Shown one piece after another: positions 1 to 12,702 of a stretch of DNA of 64,000 bases (position 1 is its first letter; every line of letters begins with the position of its first letter). Source of the DNA: Cheilinus undulatus (lineage: Eukaryota > Chordata > Actinopteri > Labriformes > Labridae); assembly GCF_018320785.1 (NCBI RefSeq), contig NC_054865.1, positions 37,696,398 through 37,760,397 on the forward strand. The letters are read 5' to 3'. The notes under the pieces were generated by a model. That model saw nothing but the letters and a program-made list of their open reading frames with translations. It was not told where the DNA came from and searched no databases. Made by a program: the position numbers and the translations under genes.

Positions 1-520
1 CCTCGGTTATCTGCCGGGTGTCAGGCAAACACGATACATGCCATCAAACAGCGTAATCAATTACACAGTCGTTTTTTAAGCCGCCGGTGACTGACGACTT
101 GGCTCTTGGTTTATTTGCAACACGTCGTCGGCTGTGACAGTCCAGCGAGTGTCTCATTTTCATGTAGCTCCGTCGGAACTCGACATGATGATTTCTATCC
201 ACAGAAGACAGCAGCGCCTCTGCTTCGATGAGCCCTCCTTTTCACACGTTGCAGTCGGCAGCCTGTGTGTGCCATCAGCCGGACAACTCCCGAACCTCAG
301 CACGGATAGCAGCTACACAGAGGTAGCGGTTCCCGGGAACCTGGCCCATCCCCTCGGACGTTTCTCCGGGAAAATACGTAGAAAGCGCTATTCTCCTTTC
401 GTGTTTTGTTGCGTAAATCCCTTACTGTGCTCTGTTTACGCACACCTGACTTGTAAATGGCAGACCGCAGACACTTCGGAGATCCTGCGGAGAAAGGGCG
501 CCACTGGTGGTTTGTGAATA
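1..520. promoter_or_regulatory. CpG-rich region, possible promoter or 5' exon
   Basis: This left-edge stretch is much richer in CG dinucleotides than the AT-rich DNA after about 1300, as expected of a vertebrate CpG-island promoter. Open frames exist on both strands but none resembles a protein I recognise. It could hold the non-coding first exon of cend1, whose coding exon at 3522 has a splice acceptor just upstream, or the start of a gene running leftward out of the window. The sequence does not decide between these. Confidence 0.35.
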
Positions 521-3454
521 TCAAGGAATCGGCAACAGATTCAAAGAGAGCACTGTCTTTTAGAGAGGCAGCCACTCCCCTTTGTGAAGTCACCCAGAAA
601 GACCCCAGAGGAGGGGGTTTAGGACTGCTTGTTTTTTCAGGGACTCTCAAATGGATGGAATTGTGTCATTTTAACACAATTATTACCAAATAGCACGACA
701 CTATCTTATATTTTTAAATACTCCTGTCTTTGATTTCCTCTCATGCAACTGCGCAAGCGCAGTTGAGTATTTACCCATAAGAACGTTCGTTACCACAGCG
801 ACGACGCAACGATGCCGAGACAGCTCGGTTTGTGTGCTAAATTAACATTAGTTTCACGCTGCATTTTATCTTAAAGTATATAAACCTGTCATATTAAATA
901 ACTGAAAACATCATGCGGGCCTGTGCGGACTCACACGCCTCAAGAAAAGCATAACTATGGAATTTCAAATCCACATTCGGTGAGCTAACGTTAACATACA
1001 GAGGAATGGATGCGATAATGTCGACATCATTTTGTAGAGTTTAAAGTTTTAATTTGGTATTCTGTGTCGGAAAACTCAAGTCAAATGCTTCCTTTCAGCA
1101 GAGTCCTCGCTCCGAGGACGATGCACGAGACAACTCACTCACTGCTGTACCGATAACTATCTTGACGCTTTACATTCGTCTTTGAATCGATGTACACTGG
1201 GCGTGGATCAGCGTCACGTCATAAAACCCATCACAAGAAAATAGGAGCACCGTCGTGCTAACAATGCTGTCGAGCAGGAAAAGGCTTTTCCGACAACATC
1301 TTTTAGATAAAATAAAAATGAATTAGAAAAAACAGGAAAAACTGGCCACACAGACGTCTCACTTTCACACGGCCTGCTGCCAAGACTGCTGACCTGACCT
1401 CAGGGCTCGGGGTCATTTGCCAGACATCTGCTGTCTGAAAATAGATTAACTTTGCCTGTAGCCTAATTAGCGTGCCAATGCAACATGATTCCATTTGGTG
1501 AAGATGTTCTGATTTAAATATTAAAGAAATAAATGATGTGGGCTAATGAATTAAATATCACTACAGGATACGCGTGTGCAGTTAACATGGTTCAAATAAA
1601 ACCTCACTGTGGTTCAGACTTGAAAATATGATAAGGGCTGCCTTTACTTGATAGATAAGAAAACATTATGACTCATCTCCTTAAAAAGGAGCCTTATGGG
1701 AACTACTATGATGTAGAAGTGATGTCACTGGGGTAAGTGCCATTCAACCAGTTTATTTCTGCCCCACCAATTTCAAAACAATGACCTGTCCTTATAATGC
1801 CTTTGACTCTTTGTAGATCAAAGCCTGTGTGAGTGCCCCCTAATATGATTTGGGCACAACTCAAAATGGCTTTAGAATAATATTGGATAGAAAACAAGAG
1901 AGATCATTTCATTTATGCGCTCCTTACATTTAATTTTTAAGATGTATTTGCACTAAACATGCACCCTATGAAATTCTGTGTACAATGCAGTCTGTTATAC
2001 AAAAGCATGCCATTTGTTCCAAGCTATTCGACACTAATGACACACTGGTGCCTAATTTCTGTAAAATTGACTACATCCAGTGTGTGATCCTAAACAACAT
2101 ATTTCTGCTCTTATTGTGTCAGAAAATTTTGGCTACCAAACAGATTGTTAATTGACTTTGCAAATAAAAAACCCAATCATAAGAATAAGGAGCACACAAA
2201 GTAAGTACTTTGTTTTTCAAATTTACATCAAAAACAACCAAACAAAATATTTCTTTAGACAACTTAATGAGCATGACTTCAGCAAAGAGCCGAAGTCAAA
2301 CAAAACAAAACAAAAAAACATAACTGCAAATCTAAAAGCTGAACAAAAAGGTATAAGGTTCTCTATATCTTTACATTTATTTTTCTTTATGCTGCATTAG
2401 ATTTGTTGTAAAGATACTAAACAAGGTGATTAAAATCAAGCCTAGTTTGAGAACTTTAAACTCACTGGATCAGGCACACTTAAAATTGAGGCTTTAAGAC
2501 CCAGAATGTAATCAAAGAATAAACTCCCCCCTTTTGTTACACCAGATGGTACAGTCCAATCTCTCCATACTGTCTCATTCTCCTCCCTCCTGCTTCCAGT
2601 GTCCTCCATCTCTCTGCTTTCCCTCATTTTCTCTTATTAAGGACATTCCCACTACCAGAACCTGCTGCAGTTCTTCTTCCATCTGTAGTCCTTGTTATCT
2701 CTGAGGAGCTTTAGGAAAGGTATGTAAAGTCAATATTTACTGCTATCACATCACTGCAGAATTTGGAGGGGGGCATTTATGTAAGGACGTGTCAAGCCAA
2801 TATTCTGTCAAATGCAAGCTGTTATGGCCTCTTAATTCAATTTCAGCAATTGATTCTTTATTATCATGCTCCCTTTTTAAAATGCAGTCTGATTGCCTCA
2901 CAGTTACGTTGATCCTTATATCTTCCCTCCATCTTGTCCTCCATTTATAGCTAATATGACTCATGCGGTTTTACAGTTAGAGAACAGAGAGCAGAAAGAA
3001 GGTAGAGGTTGAATCTACATGTTTTTGCATCCGGATTGGTCTCTTGTAGGGATCAAAGAAACAGATCCTGCTGTTGTGCATTAATAAGCTCTGCAGCTGC
3101 AACATCAATAACTCTTCTTCCATTATAGAACGCAGATTCTCCAGAGGAAAAGCTTCACACAGGAAACTGTCATATGATTATTTCTCTAGAGGAAGATTAT
3201 GTCACAGCTGCTGTGACCAAAACAAACAATTTCCTTTCCTCTGAGCATCGGAGTGTTCCCATCAATGTCATCTTTTTCCAAGGTCACTTTTAAGGCCCCA
3301 CCACCACGACTGCTTGACTGCTGTACAGTGACTCGTTGATTTTAAGAGCTCTTTTCATCTGTCATTGTGTCTTCATTCACCAGAGCAGATAATAGGATGT
3401 GTGAGCCTAATTTAGAAGATAATCTGTCTTTGTCTGTTTGCTGTTTTTCCTCAG
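521..3454. other. Intergenic or cend1 intron 1; no gene seen
   Basis: I see no coding exon here. CpG-containing sequence fades out by about 1300, followed by AT-rich DNA. Short open frames have no recognisable domains and no convincing splice context. If cend1 has a non-coding first exon near the left edge, this stretch would be its first intron. Confidence 0.5.
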
Positions 3455-3521
3455 TGAAGCAGCACTGAGCTGACCTTATAAAGACTCTTCCTGACCAGAC
3501 CGCACCTCTGTCCCTGAGTCC

Positions 3522-3806
3522 ATGGAAGCCAAGGCCAAGTCTGGGGCTCCAGCGCCCAAGGCGGCATCTAAAGCAGAGAAGAGGGAGCCAGCAGCCCCAC
3601 GCAAGAGTGACCCTGCCCCTGTAGCACCTGAGCCTGAGCAGCCCCCTCCCCAGGATGGGGCAGCGGAAACAGAAGCAGCAGGTGACGATGCTGCAGCCTC
3701 TGGCACAGACTCTCTGGAACATCTGAAGCCCTTCCTCATTGGCGGTGCTGTTATTGCTGCAGGAGCCATCTTGTTGGGAGTATTGTTGCTAGCAAGGAGA
3801 AATTAA
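3522..3806 (+). CDS. cend1: Cell cycle exit and neuronal differentiation protein 1 (Cend1-like)
   Basis: Single coding exon of 94 aa. The N-terminal two thirds is a low-complexity, Ala/Pro/Lys/Glu-rich tail (residues 1-66). A single C-terminal membrane segment follows (about residues 71-90, FLIGGAVIAAGAILLGVLLL) and the protein ends in ARRN. This matches the CEND1 plan of a disordered tail and one tail anchor ending in basic residues, but mammalian CEND1 is longer (149 aa). The start is the first ATG after a good acceptor: a pyrimidine-rich tract ending CCTCAG at 3454, giving 67 nt of 5' UTR. An intron inside the 5' UTR with all coding in one exon is also the mammalian layout. CEND1 is a neuronal membrane protein linked to cell-cycle exit of neural precursors. 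The call rests on composition and the tail anchor, so another small tail-anchored protein is possible. Confidence 0.72.
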   Translation: MEAKAKSGAPAPKAASKAEKREPAAPRKSDPAPVAPEPEQPPPQDGAAETEAAGDDAAASGTDSLEHLKPFLIGGAVIAAGAILLGVLLLARRN

Positions 3807-5494
3807 ACCAAATCATAGTCTCAAGTTAAAGTATTTATCAGTTAATGAGCTAGAGCGCCATCACTAAGTGGTTCACAGACTACTACGATACCAGGGGGAT
3901 GGGGAGCCACTGTGCATCAGTTTTTTGTTTGTTTTTACTTTTTTATTATCCTGCTTTCACTAGTAGTGAATCAAATCATCCAAGTTGTGATCAAGGCTGT
4001 ATATGAAGCATTATTACTAATAGTATATGCATGAAGTTTCTTCAATACTGCTACTGAACTGTAATAATCTATTTCCTAAGAAACATCACTGTAGAACTTA
4101 GCTTTAAAGCCTAGACTAAAACTATCTTATTCAACTGCTTTATCTTCTTTAACCCAGTTTGCACAAATGTTGACTAAAGCTTGCAATATTTGTACATTCC
4201 TGCACTGGAAATAAGATTGTTTCACTTTGCTTAAAGATAATGACAAACTCTTTTCATAGCATTGAAACTATGGATAATAGTGCTGGCTATCAGAGTTGTT
4301 ATTTACTTCTGTCAAAGACAGCTGAAAGAATATGACTGCTGGGAATATGCAATGTGATGTTTTGCACATGTTGGAGCTTAATCAGTGCTGACGCAAGGGA
4401 TTCCATTTCTCTTTCTTCAGAGCACAAGGAGAGATACCTTTTATCCCTGCATATCCAAAAATATATAATTAAAAGTGAGGGCCACAGTGCAATTTATAAA
4501 ATTTACATTTCCAGAGAAAGACAACATGAGCATGTAATAGTTTTGGAACAGGTTGTTGGGAGAATGTTTGAGAATACTATATACAAAGTAGGTGGCAGAT
4601 AACTATAGTGCTGTTATGTCTCGCTGTAGGGTAAGAAAGCGTTTGTTTTTACTGTCAAATGATGTCACAAATCAATAACTTTTCATGTCTTACACAAAAG
4701 CCACTGTCATGCCGGTTCAACAGGTTTGCTTCTTACACTTTATGTAGCTGGAGCAGGCTGAACAACCTTTAGTGTTACAATTTTGCTGCTGCATAAACTC
4801 ACCTGTACAGATGTACACAACATTGTCTACTCACAAATGAAGTTCATGGGGTGTTCCTGTGGCATTTGTTGATAGGAGGTAGACAGTTGTGATTCACGCC
4901 ATCACTTGGGGGTAAATATGAGTCACATAACATATTTCTAGCCAGAAAATATATATATATATATACTGTATGACCATATCACATTTAGCACAGTCAACAA
5001 ACCAAACACATCCAAAAGATAGTATGCCAACACCAAAACAAACTTCACCTTACATTGTACAACACAGTGTATCAAAAAAGAAAGTTCCTATTTTCATAAT
5101 TTCAACAGCGTATAAATGCAATAATTCAGATAGGACTCCTCATTTAGCACATGTGCTGTAGCAAGTTAAATTATATAAAAGATGTGTGATGTGATGACTG
5201 CAATGATGATGAGAAAAAAGATGATAATGATGAGGTCTCATAGTGACTGTACTGATGATGGTTAGGATATATTTTTGATATATTTCTAACATTTTCCTTA
5301 TGCACATTCCCCTCTACCCCCCCCCCCCCAACTCCAAATGTAAAAAAGAGAAAGGCTGTAATATAACCTTTATTAAAGTCAGTGAACCAGTCCACCTGAG
5401 TATTTCTTTGATTGACATTAAACATTTTTAGAACTATTCAGAGATAGGCAGTATAGATAGCAGACAAAGCTTTATCTCTATGAATTAAATATAG
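3807..5494. other. cend1 3' UTR and intergenic DNA; simple repeats
   Basis: AT-rich, no coding exon seen. An ATTAAA at 4468-4473 is a possible but unproven cend1 polyadenylation signal. Simple tracts are an (AT)n run at about 4949-4965 and a 13-base C run at 5317-5329. Confidence 0.5.
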
Positions 5495-5502
5495 GCCTTG
5501 GT

Positions 5503-5788
5503 CAGGGATGTCTAAACTACAGCCCACAGGCCAACTGCAGCCCAGGGTCCTTTCATTAATCAGCCCACAGCAAAGTCTAATAATAAAATGAAATGTGGCT
5601 TGAACATGAACATGTTTCTCGAACATGCTGCGGTAATCCTAAAATCAAATGGTTTGAAAATTAAAATGTGTTAATATGCTATTTTTCATGACTAAAATGG
5701 GATGACAATGTAATAAAAGTTATACTTGGATTCATAACACCCTAATTTTCAGTGTGTGACTCTCAGTGAAAAAGCTTGAACATCCCTG
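5503..5788. mobile_element. Non-autonomous hAT-like element (286 bp)
   Basis: The element starts CAGGGATGTCTAAAC and ends with the imperfect inverted counterpart GCTTGAACATCCCTG. It is flanked by 8-bp direct repeats, gccttggt (5495-5502) and gcctaggt (5789-5796), with one mismatch. An 8-bp duplication with CAGGG-type termini is typical of hAT transposons. The interior has no transposase and includes the 'GCCCACAGGCCAACTGCAGCCC' type of sequence common in fish hAT MITEs. Confidence 0.75.
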
Positions 5789-5892
5789 GCCTAGGTGAAG
5801 TTAACTTGAACTAAATCAATCATTGATCAGTTTGCTTGATCCACTGACAATGGCAGACAATAAAATTACAAGCATATACATTGTTGCATGTT

Positions 5893-6960
5893 TCTTTTTT
5901 TTTTAACTTATTTTTTTATTTAAACATAACAAGCATACAACAAAATATGCCATATCCACATGCTTTTCTTTTTAACAATTTATCCTTGAGACATGTTTCT
6001 TATTTTCTTAACATTCCAGCTGCCACAATTACTTCTCCTTAATGTGCCCAACGCACATATATGATACGCAAAAATAATAGACGATTGACATCGAAAGAAT
6101 TTAAGAGGACAAAACAAACAAACAGGGGCCCAACCAAAAACATCATACCCAAGTATCAGAGTGTCAGTGACCTTGATTATATTACATCAGGTAAGCACTC
6201 TGTCAAATTATTGCAGTAGCAGAAGCAAAACAGGTGTCCATCTCTTTATAAATTTTGGCATCTAAAGTCTTAAGGCATGTGTGATTTTTTCCATTTCATT
6301 TAACTAGTACCTTCTGAATCCAGGCATCATATGATAGTAGTTCCAGGCTCAACCATCTGATTGTAATACACTTTATGGCTGCTACTAAAAGGATTTGGAG
6401 TAAATATGCTTTATCTCTGTTGATGTTTTCAGGTAGTACACCAAGGAGAACAACTATAGGGTCTTTGGGTATCTCATGATGAGAAACTTCTTTGAGAGCA
6501 TAAAATACATCCCTCCAGTATGCAGTTAGTTTTGGAGATGACCACAGAATATGAATATGATTGCCTATGTGCTGTCCATATTTTTCTCCAACACTTATCC
6601 GACCCGGTTTGGTTCCATTTAACTGTGACTTGTGGTGTTCTAAAATATCTAGTCAAAATTTCCACCTAAACTCTCTCCAGATATTAGAGCTGGTCGTTAA
6701 ATGTACTTTCTAACATGCCTGTTCCCATGTTTCAAGAGTAATCATTGTGCCAATTTCAGCCTCCCACTTTTCCTTTATATGTGAAGTGTTATTTGAATCC
6801 GTCGATAGGAATACGTTATACACTTTTGAGTTATACACTTTTGAGATCACTCTCTTAATGTCATGACTAGACTGTGTCTCTTGGAAAAAAGAGCTCCAGT
6901 TGAGAAGGATTTTTTTACTTTCTGAATTTCTGGATGTGTTGTCAAAAAGTGTCTCAGTTG
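5893..6960 (-). mobile_element. Decayed L1/Tx1-like LINE, 3' end of ORF2
   Basis: Read on the minus strand this gives broken pieces of the C-terminal part of a fish L1-type ORF2. Recognisable stretches include KWEAEIGT, a W-rich NIWREFRW block, and the DPIVVLLGVLPENI segment followed by a DKAYLLQILLVAAIKC block. Stops and frameshifts interrupt the frame. The minus-strand 3' end has an AATAAA-type signal followed by a poly(A) run (T run at about 5893-5904 on the plus strand), as expected for an L1 insertion. No endonuclease or reverse-transcriptase core remains, so it is a 5'-truncated, dead copy. Confidence 0.65.
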
Positions 6961-7949
6961 CAAGAACTTTAAAAAAAAAATCAGTTCACGGGAGTTTAAA
7001 TTCATTTTTAATTTGTTCAAAAGATTTTAGTTCACCATCATGAAACTGATTCAGATCACTGTTGCATGTTTGAGTGCTGGATAACACTACTTTCAACAAA
7101 AATAACATATTCTGTCTCCTCAATTTGAAATACAAAGTTATTGTCATCAGTTGTCACCATTTTACCAATAATTTCAACTGACAGTTTAAAAGAGGTGCAA
7201 CTCCATTTATATTCTTAACTTTTGTAATTTGTCATGCAGTTGAATTATAAAGGTAAGTACTGTGTGAAACTGGTGTCTGTCTCAAAAACCTTAGCCCGGT
7301 GTAAGTCAACCCTGTTCAACTAAAGAGCCAGGTTGTTGAAAAAATACCTTTGCAAGAGCCACAATCCAAACCTGGTGAGTACTTCATCCAGAGAGCTTGG
7401 TTTCAACTGTAATTTTAAGATTTATTCTTTTATCTATTGTAAATTAAGGTAATGATGTGGGTTAATATGATAGTTTAAGTCATTACTTTTTATTATTTTC
7501 AAAGCCGTCAGATGATGGTTTTGTTTGTTTTTAAAAATGCATTATCCTCTGTTCATTTTATTCTGCTTCTTTTTTAAACACCAGATAATCTACATGCAAT
7601 AACAAATGATTTCTTCATATAACTAGTTTGGTTTAATATGGTTACTATTAAAGATACAGTTAGAAAATCATAAAATTCTGAAATGAGATACTTCACATAG
7701 GTGGAAAAATAAGGGAAAATAATGCATTTTGATTATATATGAGATTATTGAATACAAGCATTGTAAAACTTAAAACTTGTTTTGAATTGACAGAATAATT
7801 TTAAATACAGTTTAATGTGTCTGGCGGAGTTCACAAAAATCGAGTTATGACGAGCAAAAAAGTAAACAAAAGTTTATGGTCAAGTTTGGGGCCTGTGTTG
7901 TCCCTTAGCCTTTCTTCTCGTGTTAAAATCGAGGCCTTTTCTGTCCTAC
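6961..7949. other. Intergenic, no gene seen
   Basis: AT-rich DNA with no coding exon. A motif around 7305-7370 ('CAACCCTGTTCAACTAAAGAG') resembles ends of degenerate fish hAT-type repeats, but I could not find its partner terminus. Confidence 0.4.
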
Positions 7950-8118
7950 CTAGTATCTAATGAGAAAGCTTCAGCGGAAACGGGGCCTTTATTCTGAAGG
8001 ACACGGACCGGAAACGTTGTTGTTTTGGAGTCCGACGAGAAGCAGCCATTACTTCCGAACTAATTTCTCCTAGAAAAACTTAGTATACTCACGTGTGAGG
8101 TCGATAAGGTTGGTGCCG
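7950..8118 (+). promoter_or_regulatory. polr2l: polr2l promoter and non-coding first exon
   Basis: A CG-containing island in AT-rich surroundings with several GGAA/TTCC (ETS-type) motifs, for example around 8000-8060. It ends in a strong splice donor, GTGAGT at 8119. The next acceptor, CTCCAG at 8596, lies 10 bases before the polr2l ATG. This suggests a 5' UTR exon ending at 8118 and an intron at 8119-8596. The transcription start itself is not visible. Confidence 0.55.
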
Positions 8119-8576
8119 GTGAGTAAAAGAAGCCTTTATTATATGAGTATTAGTGGTTTTACAGAGATTAACTGCTATCTTGAAGTAGCATGGAATTGGC
8201 TACTACGTTATCTAACAGTGCTGTGTTGTGCTAATAGCGTGGCTATCTGGGCTAGCTAAAACAAGTAGCACTGGTCAACGTTAATCATAAATCCGCCACT
8301 TTAAATGGACGGTTGTATTTAAAATTAAAAAAATATATATAAGAATGAACACCGAACTGCAAAGTTTACGATAGTAATTTTCATTTTTAGACATCTGAGA
8401 CTTACAGAAGCAGCGGTGAAACATTTAGCCTTGCGTTAGCAAACTTGTTCCCACGAGGAATCGCTTTTTCTCACATTTAGACCTGCCATAAAAGCTCACT
8501 CAGATCTTCTACATGTTTGTGCTTTAGCTTCAGCGGCACCATTGCGTGTAAAGGTTTTTCGTAACTTAATACTTGA

Positions 8577-9111
<535 letters not shown>

Positions 9112-9285
9112 TTGTATCTGACCATTTTCCAAGACCTGTGTGGACACTGTGAAACTTTGGCATAGACAGATTGATGAAGATCTGCTGTTGTGACAACAAT
9201 GGAAGACAACACCAGAGACTCTGGAATATTCTTTTGTGTACTTATTGCATAATGCATTGCTTGTCTGTTTTTTCTAAGTAAAGCT

Positions 9286-9291
9286 ATTAAA
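9286..9291 (+). terminator. polr2l: polr2l polyadenylation signal (ATTAAA)
   Basis: ATTAAA lies 175 nt after the polr2l stop codon, giving a short 3' UTR as expected for this housekeeping gene. A TG-rich stretch follows within about 30 nt. Confidence 0.55.
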
Positions 9292-9311
9292 TGACATTGA
9301 CTGCTGTATTT

Positions 9312-10502
9312 CCTGGTTGCTAAAATCTCTTTTAGAAAAACAAAATTAAAATTTGTGAACACACTTGTGCTGTTTCAGCAAAGCAGCTTCTAAATCTCAG
9401 GGAAACTTGCAGCTGGGTGTATCTCTTATTTTGATATCCTTAATCAAGTTTAAGTGACTCTGATCACATCTTCTAAAAGGTCAGATAACATAAAATGAAC
9501 TGTCTCAAGAAAAGTTTAATGATAAATGTGTTATGGCAAATTTAAGTTTAATACTGATCATTTTTTCTGATTTTTAGTAGGTTGATTTGGTTTATGATAG
9601 AAAAAAGAAACAGTGGAACCACATTTTCCAGGAATGTGTTTACTTTGTAAGTTTATACAAAAAAGTGATGAAAACATTGCACTGTAGTATGTATGTTAAG
9701 AGGTCATCCCGTGCATGCAAGCCTTGGATTTCAGTGTCCAAGCAATAAATCTACAATGTTTAGAGCAAATAAAAGACAAAATATTTACAGACAACTAAGG
9801 GGCAAAACAAATCAAGAACACTTTAGGAATTACAATGTCAGTCTCACCTCATATTCCTAATATTATACAGCTTGGTGTAGTTAAGAGTCTGTTTTTGCTC
9901 TGTTTCACACTTTCTTCATCAGTCTGGGAAGAAAAAAAATAACATTCTTTTAAAGTCATATTTACGTATATTAAAACAGACTGCTCATTTAAGAATGAGA
10001 ATCTGAGTGGATGTATGTTAACTGTACAGACAGCAACAAATTCTGAGTACCACTACAAAACAATTTAAATTGGCCATAATTAAATAATGCTGTACAACTC
10101 TATTGTAGAAAAAGTTTCCTTACATACGTCTTGGTTCTTGTAGCATACACTTCTCTCAGTCATATAGCCATGCTCTGTTTATTAATACACACATGCTTTC
10201 AAAATTTAAAACCTGATGTTTATGACACTTAACAAGTTGACAATTTAAGTGTGATGCAAAATCAGTTTAACACCAATAAAATGGTTAAAAAAAAATCCTT
10301 TATTGTGTGACTTCATAAAAAGTTATCTTTCAGAAAGGGTTTTGGTTGAAAGAGCACTAGGTCCAAACAGCACTTATAAGTGTTGGTGTGTTCTACAAAT
10401 AAATTGTAAGAGCATTTATGAAATCAACAATATAATCTTGGTCCAGAATACACACAGTAAGAATATGTTTATCAATACTTGTTGCATTTTGTTATTTGTG
10501 TA
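9312..10502. other. Intergenic, no gene seen
   Basis: AT-rich DNA between polr2l and a Tc1-like element. Only short open frames without recognisable domains or splice context were seen. Confidence 0.5.
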
Positions 10503-11929
10503 AACTTAGTACAAAAAATAAGGACATTTGTTTGGTAAATTAATTTGTTGGAACAATGCTTCTAGGAAATAAATCACACACTGTTGGAAAGCCTTTTTTT
10601 GTTCCCTTTTCAATGGAACCATATTTGTAAGGAACACGCATTTGTGGGATGAGCAGCAGTGAGCTGAGCATGGAGGTTGAATCCCTGAAAAATTTACCAG
10701 ATCTTCTCTGCCAATGCCAAACAGGTTTTTTGCTGTTGCTATTAAACATTATTTTGACAACCCAAGAAGATGGTTTCTTCGTCCTGTCAGCACTTCGGAA
10801 CCGTAGGGTGTCTTCTACAGATTTACTGTTAAGGTTTGCAGGACAATATGGTCCACAACTCTTTGCCCAGACAATCTGGAACAGACTGCACGCAGCCAAT
10901 CTCCAGTCTCACAGAGCTGCCAGGAGACCTTCCATGACTGCCCTTCACCGTCAGGCCCATTTGCGCTGCTGTCTGCAAAACATGCGCTGGAACCTGAACA
11001 TTTGGAGGAACGTTATGTTCAGCAATGACTTCAGATTCTGCCTACGGCAGTTGGACTGTAGGGTCAAAGTTTGGCGAAGACGTGGAGAATGCTATACTGT
11101 TTGCTGCACAGAAAGAGTAACATCTTTTGGTGGAGGCAGTGTGATGGTGTGGGGTGGCATCTGTCTCACTGGAAAAACAAGGCTTGTCATCATTGGAGGC
11201 AATCTCATTGCAGAGAGATATTGAAATGAGATTCTGCAACCAGTGACAATCTTATATCTCCAAAGTCAGGAACCAAACTATATCCTCCAAGATGACAACA
11301 CTCGCCCCCACAGAGTGGGGTTTATCAGAGACTACCTCCAGAATTTGGGATTGGAGAGGACAGAATGGCCTGCCAGCAGTCCTGACCTTAACCCCATTGA
11401 ACACTTGTGGGATCAGCTTGAGCGTGCTGTTTGTGCCAGAGTGACCAGCACAAACACGTTGGCTGACTTGCAACAAATGCTGGTTGAAGAATGGGATGCC
11501 ATCCCACAGCAGTGTGTGACCAGGCTGCTGACCAGCATGAGGAGGAGGTGTCAGGCTGTTGTGGCTGTGTATGGTTCTTCCACATGCTACTGAGGCTCCT
11601 GTTTGTTAAATGATAATTGTTAAATTGCAATTATGTCTTGTTTCTTCAGACTTCAATCATCCAATCCACAAAACAACACCAAACAAGAGTCAATCGCAGA
11701 ATAAGCTGTTTGGCATAGGCAGAGACGAGGTGGCTAATTTCTCATGGGCACAACCCACATACTCAGCTCTGCTGCTCATCCCACAAATGCATGTTCCTTA
11801 CAAATGTGGCTCCATTTAAAAGGGTAATAAACATGCTTTCCAATGGTATGAGATTTATTGCTGAGAAGCATTGTTACACCAAAGAATTAATCTACCAAAA
11901 ACAAATTTCCTTTGTTTTTGTGCTAAGTT
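10503..11929 (+). mobile_element. Tc1/mariner-like transposon with long inverted repeats
   Basis: Terminal inverted repeats of roughly 200 bp bound this element: the left end from TAAACTTAG at 10501 is mirrored by the right end reading CTAAGTTTA at 11923-11931. The arms share blocks such as 'GGGATGAGCAGCAG' and 'TTTGTAAGGAACA'. TA dinucleotides flank both ends, fitting a Tc1 target duplication. The interior carries a broken DDE transposase (separate entry). A related, internally deleted copy lies at 34981-35786 in the opposite orientation. Confidence 0.85.
10649..11593 (+). pseudogene. Tc1-like DDE transposase, inactivated
   Basis: The frame runs in one register across 10649-11593 with a single internal TGA at 11222-11224. 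Recognisable Tc1 parts are RRPSMTALHRQAHLR, WNLNIWRNVMFS, GGGSVMVWGGI, ILQDDNTRPH, SSPDLNPIEHLWDQLE and the C-terminal MRRRCQAVVAVYG. The second Asp (in QDDN) and the Glu of NPIEHLW, 34 residues apart in this class, are retained. The first catalytic Asp, normally in an FSDES-type motif, is replaced (FSNDF). The N-terminal paired-type DNA-binding region is largely missing. The element therefore cannot mobilise itself. Confidence 0.85.
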
Positions 11930-12702
11930 TATATTCTGAGCTAATTAACATGATTTTTGGAATTGCTTTAACAAGAAAATGTAACACTTTTACAGTCATA
12001 CTCCAGTGAAATAAAAATGCTATCCTTGAGAACTTAATAATTTAAAATTCAAAGACATTCTGTGTAATGGTTGTTAAGAATTTTTGGAAGATAAATATCA
12101 ACACCAATATCTAGTCATCAGCTAAAATAAAGTTTAGCTAATACTGTGAGCCACACGATTTACAGCCTTTTTAACCAAATTTCTACATATTTAAAAAAAT
12201 CAACCAAGTGAACACTGAGTCATAAATCTTATTGTACTTTGTATTCAAATGATAAGAACATTTATTTTGTTTTCCAAATATCGGAAATATTCTTCTCCAT
12301 TTTGGGAGAACAAAATATAGAGGAGGATATGAGACTAAAAAAAGTTTAAAACAAATCTTTGATAACAAAAACTTAGACAAAAAGTAAATTAAGTTAGGGA
12401 GACTAAATGCGACTGAAATGGTAGTACTGGATCACCAGACATTAAAAAAACATAATATCTCTCCAATATAAGTTTAGTTTATCAAAATATAGGCAGGTAT
12501 CTATAGTCTCTTTATGGATTAAAACTGGACAAAAACTTTTTCAAGGTGCTGTTGACTAAAACTAGACCAAAACTGGCTTTGGACAAAAGTGTCTGCTAAA
12601 TGACTTCATACATTAATTTCATCATGGAGTCACATAGCACATAGAAAAGACCTAATATTATAAATTTACCTGTTACTTTATATTGGAGGTAAGCTTACCA
12701 GT
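11930..12702. other. cpsf7 3' UTR and flank
   Basis: AT-rich sequence downstream of the cpsf7 stop codon, which is on the minus strand. TTTATT at 12261-12266 reads AATAAA on the minus strand, about 440 nt past the stop, and is a candidate polyadenylation signal. No other gene is visible. Confidence 0.45.

Noticed and set aside
134-693. Open frames of 78-127 codons near the left edge
   Set aside because: Open frames are common in CpG-rich DNA. None has a recognisable motif, so they were not called as genes.
3342-3769. Minus-strand frames of 97 and 126 codons opposite cend1
   Set aside because: GC-rich shadow of the cend1 exon; no domain, and the cend1 frame has a proper acceptor, start and tail anchor.
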